The notes under the pieces were generated by a model. That model was not told where the DNA came from. It saw nothing but the letters and a program-made list of their open reading frames with translations, and ran no database searches. A program made the translations under genes and the position numbers. From PVC group bacterium (GTDB taxonomy: Bacteria; Verrucomicrobiota; Kiritimatiellia; UBA8416; PXDI01), in assembly GCA_003565095.1 (NCBI GenBank), contig PXDI01000170.1, positions 1 to 24,338 on the forward strand: a stretch of 24,338 nucleotides of DNA, in the 5' to 3' direction. Positions 1 to 7,237 of the stretch are shown here, one piece after another. How positions within the stretch are numbered: position 1 is the first letter of the stretch; each line of letters begins with the position of its first letter.

Positions 1-1
1 C

Positions 2-199
2 GTTATGGGAATGGTCGCCGGATATGTCTGGACCGCCGCCGGTGGAGGGGTGAATGGCGGCAAACCGGCTGAAACCGTGGCCCTGCTCGCCGGTATCAGC
101 GTTGGCGTTGTTGTCTACTTTCTGCTGGCTCTGGTGCTTTTCCGGGACGACGTACGAACGCTTTTCAGGGCGAAAGATAAGCCCCCAAAAATGAAATAG
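2..199 (+). CDS. C-terminal tail of a MurJ-like polytopic membrane protein (partial)
   Basis: The reading frame is open to the left edge, so this is only the last ~66 codons of a larger gene ending at TAG 197-199. It shows a short glycine-rich stretch, a polar turn (NGGKPAETV), one hydrophobic helix (LLAGISVGVVVYFLLALVLF), then a basic cytoplasmic tail (RDDVRTLFRAKDKPPKMK). A last helix of the form 'G..vYf.l...l...ddvr.lf' followed by a charged tail is how the lipid II flippase MurJ/MviN usually ends. With only one helix visible, another MOP-family flippase or an unrelated transporter remains possible. The first ATG at position 5 is internal and should not be taken as a start. The 19-bp tandem repeat begins 3 bases after the stop. 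Confidence 0.5.
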   Translation, partial: VMGMVAGYVWTAAGGGVNGGKPAETVALLAGISVGVVVYFLLALVLFRDDVRTLFRAKDKPPKMK

Positions 200-201
200 T
201 T

Positions 202-239
202 TGTCTGTCCCCCAATGACCTGTCTGTCCCCCAATGACC
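202..239. repeat. Perfect 19-bp tandem direct repeat carrying the TGTCTGTCCCC motif
   Basis: Two identical adjacent copies of TGTCTGTCCCCCAATGACC occupy 202-220 and 221-239. They fill the gap between the MurJ-like gene and the HTH gene. Each copy contains an ATG (215 and 234), so the repeat creates an artificial upstream start for the next gene. The first 10 bases recur at four further places in the window. Confidence 0.95.
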
Positions 240-241
240 AA

Positions 242-1027
242 ATGATGAAGAAATCTTTACAGCATGGTTCGGGGTGGTTGCCGCGGGGGGATATTGCGCA
301 GATTGAAGGCGCATTAAGTCCTGCTGCATACGTACAAAGGGCATATTTGTATCGTAAGCAGCACGGGCGTTTGCCGGGGTGGGCGCGTAAGCGTTCAGGC
401 GGCCAATGGGAGTTTAAAGAGGATTATATCCGTAAGGAGATTGAGCACAGCCGTGAATATATGACAGTTCACGATGCGGCAAAGGCTTTGTCGGTCTCGC
501 GTCGCACAGTGCAGAACTGGATTGATGAAGGCGTACTGCCGTGTGAAAAATCAGGTGAGCATTGCGGCGGCAAGGTCCGTAACATTCCCCGTAAGGCATT
601 TATGCAGTGTGCGGCATCCTTGCGGGCGAGGGCGAAACGTTATGAGAACAGCCGGCGTAAACAGGTGAAGCCGGTGCCTCCGTCCATGTCAGAGCCCTCC
701 GCGGCAATTCAGCAAGCCAAAGGGTTGATGGTTCGGGCGCTTGAGATGAGATTGAAAAGCAGTGCCGCCCAGCCGAAGAAAATAGGTGCGGCCGATATTA
801 ATAAACGGCTGGAAATGCAGGGGCGGATAGAGCAGACTGTTCAACAAGCCAACGCAGCGTTTGCTGTAGCCGCGGAGATAATCGCGCGGCGTCTGCTGGA
901 AGAGGTTTTTGATGGAAAAATGTCGCGTCCGGTGGCCGCTTTGACTTATATGCGGCTGTGCCAGCGCGACGGTATTCCCGATGAGATTGCCCGCAATGTT
1001 AGGCATGAAGTTTTCGGGGCGGGTTAA
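242..1027 (+). CDS. Uncharacterised protein with two helix-turn-helix-like segments
   Basis: A 261-residue protein if started at ATG 242. The frame can be read from ATG 215, but that codon lies inside the tandem repeat and would add a peptide encoded by repeat DNA. Residues ~17-62 (SPAAYVQRAYLYRKQHGRLPGWARK, then GGQWEFKEDYIRKE) look like a degenerate excisionase/MerR-type winged HTH. Residues ~70-120 contain a clearer one: YMTVHDAAKALSVSRRTVQNWIDEG followed by a wing with GGKVRNIPRKAF. The C-terminal half is rich in Ala, Arg and Gln and probably helical, with no motif I recognise. No nuclease, phosphatase or sensor domain is visible. A DNA-binding or regulatory role is inferred from the HTH only. 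There is no clear Shine-Dalgarno sequence before either start. Confidence 0.7.
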   Translation: MMKKSLQHGSGWLPRGDIAQIEGALSPAAYVQRAYLYRKQHGRLPGWARKRSGGQWEFKEDYIRKEIEHSREYMTVHDAAKALSVSRRTVQNWIDEGVLPCEKSGEHCGGKVRNIPRKAFMQCAASLRARAKRYENSRRKQVKPVPPSMSEPSAAIQQAKGLMVRALEMRLKSSAAQPKKIGAADINKRLEMQGRIEQTVQQANAAFAVAAEIIARRLLEEVFDGKMSRPVAALTYMRLCQRDGIPDEIARNVRHEVFGAG

Positions 1028-1053
1028 CAATATAGCGATTGAGTGGTTCAACA

Positions 1054-1695
1054 ATGCCGCGACGGGCCAGAAGAAGACAGACACAAGTTGCACAGCAGGC
1101 TGATCCAGTGCTGTCGTGCAATGACTTTTTCTTTGATGAGAACATGGGGCTTTTTAAGGCCGCCTTCGGTGCTGATATTCGTGCTTCGGATGGCGGTGAA
1201 GTTCTGCTGCAATGCCGCGAACAGAACATCGGGCGCTGGACCCGGTTCTGGCGGTTTGCCGATATGAAGCGTATCACACCGTTTGACCTGCTTGTGCGTT
1301 ATCCTGACGGACGCGGTTTTCTGCGCATGCGGCGCGGTGCTGCACTGTGGACATCGCGGGTGATGGTTGACGATGGCGCAGGCATGCCGCTGGGTATGTT
1401 TGTGCTCAGGCCGTTTTCCGTGTGCGGTGCGTTTGATGTGCTTGATGCCTATGGTGCTCGTCTGTGTGTTTTGAAAGGCTCGCGGCTGGGTTGGCGGTTT
1501 TTGTTCTCGACTACAGACGGAACCGAGCTGGCGCGGGTCGAGAAAGTCTGGGCCGGTTGGCGTAAGGAATTGTTTTCATGCGCGTCCGATTACCGTTTAA
1601 CGATCGATGAGGCTGTCGGGCAGGCGGATGTGCTGCGGCAAATGATGCTGGCGTCTGTCCTTTGCATCGGAATGGTGGCAAAAATCGAGGTTTAG
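1054..1695 (+). CDS. Scramblase / LURP-one-like (Tubby C-terminal fold) protein
   Basis: About 213 residues from ATG 1054; a TTG at 1039 in frame is an alternative start with no better ribosome site. The N-terminus is very basic (PRRARRRQTQ). The body follows the phospholipid-scramblase/LURP-one pattern of repeated beta strands: FDLLVRYPDGRGFLRMRRG, then SRVMVDDGAGMPLGMFVLRPF, FDVLDAYGARLCVLKGS, WRFLFSTTDGTELARVEKVWAG and KELFSCASDYRLTID. It ends with a hydrophobic helix (RQMMLASVLCIGMVA), as in that family. Family members adopt a 12-strand barrel around a buried helix; the bacterial function is unknown, and lipid scrambling should not be assumed. The stop TAG (1693-1695) overlaps the TAA of galK on the other strand. 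Confidence 0.7.
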   Translation: MPRRARRRQTQVAQQADPVLSCNDFFFDENMGLFKAAFGADIRASDGGEVLLQCREQNIGRWTRFWRFADMKRITPFDLLVRYPDGRGFLRMRRGAALWTSRVMVDDGAGMPLGMFVLRPFSVCGAFDVLDAYGARLCVLKGSRLGWRFLFSTTDGTELARVEKVWAGWRKELFSCASDYRLTIDEAVGQADVLRQMMLASVLCIGMVAKIEV

Positions 1696-2882
1696 TCTGT
1701 TATAATCCGTGCACCGGCGGATGGCAGCAAGACCTGTATGTCGCACACGGTGTCGTATTTCTTCTGATAAGCCTTACGGATAACATCGCCGATTGTTTTG
1801 GCGGCGTCTTTTTGGGTCAGCACCACGGTGCTGCCGCCGAATCCGCCGCCTGACAGACGCGCGCCGAGTACACCGTCAATCCCGCCGGCGGTTTCGACAA
1901 GAAAATCCAGCTCTGCGCAGGAATTTTCAAAATTATGGCGGGAACTCTCATGCGAATCAAACATCAACCGGCCAAATTCCGCAACACGGTTTTGCTTCAA
2001 TAATTCCACTCCAATTTCCACGCGGGTGTTTTCTCCGACAACATGCGCAGCGCGCCGGGCGGCCGCCGGATCGATTTGATTGCGCAGTTTTTCAAATTCA
2101 ACACTTGAGACATCACGCAAGTGTGTAACGGGATGCGGCAGCAGCCCGGCAAATGCCTTTGCAGCCGCTTCACAATGCGCACGCCGCTCATTGTAGGCGG
2201 ATTCTGTCAGGGAGTGTTTTGCGTGCGTATTGCACATCAAAAGACAGACATCGCTGCTGATCGGCACAGTTACCGCCTGCAGGCTGCGGAAGTCAGTATG
2301 AACAAGCCGGCTTTCCGCGCCGAACAAGCTGGTCATCTGGTCAAGCAGTCCGCATTTCACTCCTGCAAACAGGTGTTCAGCGCGTTGACCGGTTTTCGCC
2401 AGATTGAGTTTATCTGATGTATCCAGCCCATAGAGGGCACTCAGGCACAGCGCACTGCTCATTTCCAGCGCCGCCGAGCTGGAGAGCCCGGCACCCAGCG
2501 GAATGTTGCCCAGAAACATCCCGTCAAATCCATGCGGTAATGTTGCGTCAATGCCAAGACCGTCAATAACCCCGCGCACATAATTCGACCAGGTCATCTC
2601 AGCAACTTTTTCCGGTTTTGCTATATCAAAAACCGTTTCCTCCATTATGTCGCCGGCAACCAGGCGGCAGGTGGTGGTATCGTTTGGGGAACACACAAAG
2701 AATGTTCCCATGTTGATGGCGGCGGACAAGACGAAGCCTTCATTGTAATCGGTATGATTACCCAGTACCTCAACTCTGCCGGGCGCATACGCGCTGAATA
2801 CCGGCTGGCGGTTGAAATGATGCAAGTATTTTTGCTTTAAAGCGTCCTGCACTTTGGCGGTCTCGTCTGATACTGTTGTCAT
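1692..2882 (-). CDS. galK: Galactokinase
   Basis: Phosphorylates galactose to galactose-1-phosphate in the Leloir pathway (cytoplasm, GHMP kinase superfamily). The length, 396 residues, is normal. The galactokinase signature APGRVEVLGNHTDYNEG is at residues 33-49, with N where E. coli has E. The GHMP phosphate-binding loop is GAGLSSSAALE, the catalytic Asp lies in GLLDQMTSLFG, and the third motif is GARLSGGGFGGSTVV near the C-terminus. The ATG at 2882 follows the phosphomutase stop by 10 bases, so the two genes form one transcription unit. No galT, galE or galactose transporter is present here. The stop codon overlaps the convergent scramblase-like gene by 4 bases, leaving no room for a terminator between them. 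Confidence 0.95.
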   Translation of the reverse strand: MTTVSDETAKVQDALKQKYLHHFNRQPVFSAYAPGRVEVLGNHTDYNEGFVLSAAINMGTFFVCSPNDTTTCRLVAGDIMEETVFDIAKPEKVAEMTWSNYVRGVIDGLGIDATLPHGFDGMFLGNIPLGAGLSSSAALEMSSALCLSALYGLDTSDKLNLAKTGQRAEHLFAGVKCGLLDQMTSLFGAESRLVHTDFRSLQAVTVPISSDVCLLMCNTHAKHSLTESAYNERRAHCEAAAKAFAGLLPHPVTHLRDVSSVEFEKLRNQIDPAAARRAAHVVGENTRVEIGVELLKQNRVAEFGRLMFDSHESSRHNFENSCAELDFLVETAGGIDGVLGARLSGGGFGGSTVVLTQKDAAKTIGDVIRKAYQKKYDTVCDIQVLLPSAGARIITD

Positions 2883-2892
2883 ATTTGAAAAC

Positions 2893-4212
2893 TCATTTCC
2901 GTATCAATTTCAATAACTCAGCCTGTTTTTCTTCCATCAATTCGCCGGTTTTCGCTTCAAGGTTCAACCGCACGAGCGGCTCGGTATTGGATGCGCGCAC
3001 ATTGAACCACCAGTCATCATACTCCACACTGACGCCATCCAGTTCGAAAATATGTCCGTCGGAATAGTTGCTGCGGATACGTTCGAACACCTTTTGTGTA
3101 TTCTCGACTGTTGAATTTATCTCCCCGCTGGCGTGGTAGCGTTTAAGCGGTTTGATCAGTTCCGACAGGGTCTTTTTACTGCGGTCGATGATATTGGCCA
3201 CACAGATAACCGCCATACTTGAGCTTTCAGTGAAATAGTTATGGCGGAAGTAATAATGTCCGCTCAGCTCGCCGGCAAAGACCGCATTATTGTCGCGCAT
3301 CTGCTGTTTTATGAAAGTATGCCCGACCCGGCTCATCATCGGCTTGCCGCCATTGCTTTCAATGATTTCCTTCACGACTTTACTACTGCGCAAGTCATAA
3401 AAGATGACGCCCTTCTCGTGAGCCAGCAGATCCTCGGCGATCAGGGCGGTGATCAGATCCATCGGCACAATCTGACCGGTTTCATCGACAAAGCCAACGC
3501 GGTCGGCATCGCCGTCGAATGCCACCCCGAAGGCAAAATCGCCTTTGCGGACCAGTTGCTGCAGGTCGGCAAAGGTTTCTGATTTGAGTGGATTAGCTTC
3601 GTGATTTGGGAAAGACCCGTCGAGTTCGGGAAACAGGGTGGTGATTTTGAAAATGTCTTCCAGCACCTGCGCTTCGATGACGCCCATGGCATTCGCCATA
3701 TCGGCGGCGATCTGCAGCGGGCTGCTCAGTGTCGCGGTCTGCAAGATATGCTGCTTATATTCAGGCATTATATCCAGCTTTTCAATTTTGCCTTTTTTCT
3801 GCGAAGGAGCGGCAAAATCGCCGGACTCAACCAGCTTTTCGATATCGGCGATGCCGGTTGCACCGCTGATGGGAATTGCCTGTTCGCGTGAGAGTTTGAC
3901 CCCGTTCCACTCGCCGGTGTTATGCGAGGCGGTCAGCATAATCCCGGCATCGGCATGCAGTTTGCCGTTGGCATAATAAGACATTGGCGTTGAGCACAAA
4001 CCGATGTCGATAACATCGGCGCCTTGTTCGTTAATGCCGCGTGCGAGGGCATCGAACAGCGGTGCGGAATGCGGGCGCATATCACGTCCGACAACCACTT
4101 TACCGCATTGCAGAAACGTTACAAACGCCCGTCCGATGCGATACATCGTATCTTCTGTCAGGGTGTCCCCGTAAATTCCGCGAATATCGTATGCTTTAAA
4201 TATACCAGCCAT
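2893..4212 (-). CDS. Phosphomannomutase / phosphoglucomutase
   Basis: Alpha-D-phosphohexomutase of 439 residues, interconverting hexose-6-phosphate and hexose-1-phosphate in the cytoplasm for nucleotide-sugar synthesis. Visible features in order: N-terminal KAYDIRGIYGDTL, the phosphoserine loop TASHNTGEWNGVKLS (usually TASHNP; here T replaces P), the metal loop AFDGDADRVGF, the sugar-binding GELSGHYYF, and the C-terminal phosphate-binding RASNTEPLVRL. Domain order and length fit the ManB/AlgC group rather than PgcA or GlmM (no GlmM-type metal loop). The start ATG at 4212 has a strong AAGGAG 6 bases upstream. The gene lies directly upstream of galK. Whether it prefers mannose or glucose phosphate cannot be told from the sequence alone. 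Confidence 0.92.
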   Translation of the reverse strand: MAGIFKAYDIRGIYGDTLTEDTMYRIGRAFVTFLQCGKVVVGRDMRPHSAPLFDALARGINEQGADVIDIGLCSTPMSYYANGKLHADAGIMLTASHNTGEWNGVKLSREQAIPISGATGIADIEKLVESGDFAAPSQKKGKIEKLDIMPEYKQHILQTATLSSPLQIAADMANAMGVIEAQVLEDIFKITTLFPELDGSFPNHEANPLKSETFADLQQLVRKGDFAFGVAFDGDADRVGFVDETGQIVPMDLITALIAEDLLAHEKGVIFYDLRSSKVVKEIIESNGGKPMMSRVGHTFIKQQMRDNNAVFAGELSGHYYFRHNYFTESSSMAVICVANIIDRSKKTLSELIKPLKRYHASGEINSTVENTQKVFERIRSNYSDGHIFELDGVSVEYDDWWFNVRASNTEPLVRLNLEAKTGELMEEKQAELLKLIRK

Positions 4213-4225
4213 AACACTCCTTTTG

Positions 4226-4253
4226 CCGTTCGCTGACTTTCGTCGGCGGACGG
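4226..4253 (+). repeat. REP-like hairpin in the phosphomutase leader
   Basis: A 12-base-pair stem, CCGTTCGCTGAC (4226-4237) with GTCGGCGGACGG (4242-4253), closes a TTTC loop. In plus-strand RNA all twelve positions pair, with two G-U wobbles. In minus-strand RNA those two positions are C-A mismatches and the loop reads GAAA. It lies only a few bases upstream of the phosphomutase ribosome-binding site. Its core recurs in inverted orientation at 4395-4412. Confidence 0.75.
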
Positions 4254-4286
4254 AAAGATCGTTTTCCCGAAAAGCTGTAAAACAGC

Positions 4287-4349
4287 AAAAATGAGCCCTG
4301 TTGGAGCCAAAGCAGCGTGAACCACATAAACAGGCTCAATGCGGGCTCA
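4287..4349 (-). terminator. Candidate intrinsic terminator/attenuator downstream of the PEP-synthase-like gene
   Basis: Read on the minus strand, TGAGCCTGTT (4338-4329) pairs with AACAGGGCTCA (4302-4292) with one bulged base, and five U residues follow directly (4291-4287). A second upstream copy, TGAGCCC (4349-4343), can pair perfectly with the same 3' arm, giving two mutually exclusive stems. The loop is long (26 bases), which weakens the call. Its position fits the end of the long minus-strand transcript before the phosphomutase-galK unit. Confidence 0.4.
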
Positions 4350-4390
4350 ATTTGTTTTTGTTTTCGCTACTGTTTCTTTTTAAATTTTTC

Positions 4391-4421
4391 CACTCGCCGA
4401 CTAAGGTCAGCGAGCGAAGTG
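4391..4421. repeat. Second REP-like hairpin, inverted relative to 4226-4253
   Basis: CGCCGAC (4395-4401) and GTCAGCG (4406-4412) enclose a TAAG loop, with outer arms CACT (4391-4394) and AGTG (4418-4421) and an asymmetric AGCGA bulge. On the opposite strand the core reads CGCTGACCTTAGTCGGCG. This matches the other copy (CGCTGACTTTCGTCGGCG) at 16 of 18 positions; only loop bases differ. The two copies face each other about 140 bases apart. Confidence 0.7.
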
Positions 4422-4497
4422 CAGGCAAACCCTTTGGAAAACGCTCTAGTAACAAATACAAACTACCGGATGAAAATAGGGTTAAACAGTCCCGGGT

Positions 4498-7215
4498 TCA
4501 ATCAGAAAGTGAGACGGTTCCCTGTTGTCCATCCATGGTTACAACCTGTCCGTCGGACAGTTTCTCCAGCAGTCCGTTGATTCCGACAATCGTGGGAATG
4601 CCCATTTCGCGGGCGACGATAGCTGAATGGGAAAGAATGCTGCCGCGTTCGATCAGAATGCCTGAGACTGCCGGATAGAGCGGAACCCATCCGGGGTCAG
4701 TGCGTCCGGCCACAAGAATGCAGCCGTTCAGATTCAGGTCATCTTTCGGGCTATGCACAATCCTGACCGGGGCGGTGACCACTCCCGGGCAGCATCCGGT
4801 TCCGCTCAGATCACCTTCTGCTGCCGTTATGGTGCTAAACTGCCGAAAAGAATTGCCATAATAGACCATGCCGAAAGTCTCGAAATGATCTTCGGCGGGC
4901 GGGCATTCTTTTGAGCGGTAGTAATCGAACTCCGTGCGGCGCAGTTCCGCCAATCCGCGCAGATTGGTTGTTACGGCGGTACCTTTAACAAAGTCCCACA
5001 ATTCATCAATAGTGAGCATAAATACATCGTGCGGGGCATCCAGTTTGCCGGCATCCGTGAGATGCGCGCCCATTGCGTTGAGCAATTCACGCAGAACCCC
5101 GTAGATGCGTGTGCGGCAGAATCGCATATTTTCACGATTCATCACCCCTTTGCGTGCGTTTTTCAACACCTTCCTGAATATTATTTTCTTAACTGAGGCA
5201 AACCGTTGGCCGTTCAACGCGTCATCCGCTTTACCCTCGGCAGTCCGGCGGATTTGCTGCTCCCGGCCGGCCATGGCTTCGGCATCCAGTATATGTTCGT
5301 CAACATTCATGTAATTTTTCAAAACCTGATAAACGAACTCCGGGTTATCCCGCAGGGATGGTTCTTCCAGCTTCAGTTCGTTTATACAGCGAAAGCCGTA
5401 GCGTTTCAGATACTCATCCATTCTTTCTGCAATGTCCCGGCAGCGCGGGTCGCCGGGTAAAATTTCAGCCAGCCGGGCCGGAGTTGTTTCATTGAACAGG
5501 GTTGTCAACTTTGGATTCATGCGAATTTGCAGGGCAAGTTGCATCAGCATGCGTGTTGGTTCGGTACTTTCAATATCTCCGTTGCCACAGATCAGGTCGT
5601 TTTGCAGCGATTGTGTATCATCTCCGCACCAGTCACGGCTGATTTTCTTCAGCAAGCCGTAGTTGATCATAACATAGAAATCGTTCACAATCGGTGCCTG
5701 CCAGTTCCAAAGCAGTTTGTTTTCCATTTCGCGGTAGATGGACAATAGTTCATGTGGCGGGGTTGTCCTGAAATTCATTTGTTCCCATTTGGTATAAAGC
5801 GTGTGAAAGCGTACTTGAAAATTGTTGACCATGCGGTCGATCAGTGCAAAGCGGTATAATATGCGTAGGATCAAGCACAACAGTCGGGGAAATTCAATCA
5901 GCCACTTGTGAGCGGCTCCTTCTTCACCGTCGGCTTCATCCGGGTCAAATTGTTCGCGCAGTCCCATCATCGATTCCATGAAGCGCTTATTCATGCCGTA
6001 TCCGGGGAACTGCTGAATAAGGCGGTACCAGTTTGCGAGGTTGTAATAGACCTGACCGTTAATCAGTCCCAGCATATTCTCAAATACATGCCGGTTGGCG
6101 CTGACTCTTTTGCGGCTAATGCCCATCACATTCGAGAAGCAGTGATAAACCACGGTATAGGCATTTTTGATAAAGCTGAAGGTCATCGGGCTGGTAACGC
6201 CCGAATAGCTTTCGATAATGTTCGAGTTATCCCATATCTGGCGGTTGCCGGCAGCCGGGCCGAAATCGGTGATGGTGGTAATCGCGCGGGTTTGCAGGAT
6301 AAAAAGGATCCCTGAGGCGTTAAAGCAGAACTCGATATCCTGCGGGCGTTGATATTCGCGCTCGATTTCTAGCGCAGTATTCACGATCAGTTTTATTTGC
6401 GCTTCAGTCAATACACTCTGATGGCGTTTTGCCGGATCAACGGGTAGTTCTGTTACTCCTTTTCCGGCGGCATCATCCAGAGCATATTGACTTTCCTTAT
6501 CGGCTGTTGCCGTTTCGGTTTTCCGGGTGATTTTGTCAAAGACGGTATGGTCGGCCGCTAGGCCCCCGCCGACCAGTCCTTCGCCAAGTCCATACAGGGC
6601 GGAAATAACGACGTGGAACGGATTGTTGCCGGCGGGCTCGGCGGTAAACGCCACGCCCGAAATTGCTGCGGGGATCATCTGCTGGATTATGACCGCCATA
6701 GGCACCGGATGCATTCTCAGCGCATTATCCCGGCGGTAAAGCAGTGCTCGCTCATCATATCCCGAAGCCCACACCTGCCTGATCTTATTGCAGATATCGC
6801 CGTAGCCCTTGACGTAGAGAAAACTTTCATGAATTCCGGCAAATGAATGTTTGGTGCCGTCCTCATCGCCGGCGGAGGAGCGCACGGCGAAGAAGCCCTC
6901 CGGTTGTGTGCCAATCAAAGCGGTTTGCTGCAATTCATTCTGGAGAAACTCCGGCAGCGTGGCACCCGTAATCAATGCGTGGATTTCCGCTGCGATGGCG
7001 GCAATATTAGAATCCTCCAGTTTGTCAATCAGGACTGCTATGCGGTCGTACATGCGGTTATTGTGCAAAAAATCAATAAAGCATTCTGCCGGCAATGCAA
7101 TCCATTGCGGAACAGGGTGATGTTGCTGCAGGCGCAGCAGGTTAATGCCTTTTCCCCCGATTTGCGGAATGTTGCGGGTATCATATGCCGCCGGATCAAA
7201 AATGTGTTGTGTCAC
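4498..7215 (-). CDS. PEP-synthase / rifampicin-phosphotransferase-like phosphoryl transfer enzyme
   Basis: A 905-residue enzyme with the layout of rifampicin phosphotransferase rather than true PEP synthase. Residues ~15-315 are a PPDK_N ATP-grasp domain (GGKGINLLRL at 20-29, VRSSAGDEDG at 111-120, GLGEGLVGGG at 209-218, ILQTRAIT at 306-313). Residues ~325-790 are a large central region without motifs I recognise. The C-terminal swivelling domain has GSILSHSAIVAREMGIPTIVG, with the phospho-accepting His at about 863. The C-terminal TIM barrel of PpsA/PPDK is absent. Related enzymes split ATP into AMP and phosphate and pass the beta-phosphate through the His to a substrate held by the central domain; the substrate here is unknown. 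The start is GTG 7215, with GGGGAA just upstream. It is the last gene of the lipid operon, 22 bases after the UbiA gene. Confidence 0.82.
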   Translation of the reverse strand: MTQHIFDPAAYDTRNIPQIGGKGINLLRLQQHHPVPQWIALPAECFIDFLHNNRMYDRIAVLIDKLEDSNIAAIAAEIHALITGATLPEFLQNELQQTALIGTQPEGFFAVRSSAGDEDGTKHSFAGIHESFLYVKGYGDICNKIRQVWASGYDERALLYRRDNALRMHPVPMAVIIQQMIPAAISGVAFTAEPAGNNPFHVVISALYGLGEGLVGGGLAADHTVFDKITRKTETATADKESQYALDDAAGKGVTELPVDPAKRHQSVLTEAQIKLIVNTALEIEREYQRPQDIEFCFNASGILFILQTRAITTITDFGPAAGNRQIWDNSNIIESYSGVTSPMTFSFIKNAYTVVYHCFSNVMGISRKRVSANRHVFENMLGLINGQVYYNLANWYRLIQQFPGYGMNKRFMESMMGLREQFDPDEADGEEGAAHKWLIEFPRLLCLILRILYRFALIDRMVNNFQVRFHTLYTKWEQMNFRTTPPHELLSIYREMENKLLWNWQAPIVNDFYVMINYGLLKKISRDWCGDDTQSLQNDLICGNGDIESTEPTRMLMQLALQIRMNPKLTTLFNETTPARLAEILPGDPRCRDIAERMDEYLKRYGFRCINELKLEEPSLRDNPEFVYQVLKNYMNVDEHILDAEAMAGREQQIRRTAEGKADDALNGQRFASVKKIIFRKVLKNARKGVMNRENMRFCRTRIYGVLRELLNAMGAHLTDAGKLDAPHDVFMLTIDELWDFVKGTAVTTNLRGLAELRRTEFDYYRSKECPPAEDHFETFGMVYYGNSFRQFSTITAAEGDLSGTGCCPGVVTAPVRIVHSPKDDLNLNGCILVAGRTDPGWVPLYPAVSGILIERGSILSHSAIVAREMGIPTIVGINGLLEKLSDGQVVTMDGQQGTVSLSD

Positions 7216-7237
7216 GATAATTCCCCGTTATTTATGG

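Noticed and set aside
5105..6315. Several plus-strand frames of 70-135 codons inside the PEP-synthase-like gene.
   Set aside because: They are shadow frames opposite a gene with intact motifs along its length, with no ribosome sites or recognisable domains.
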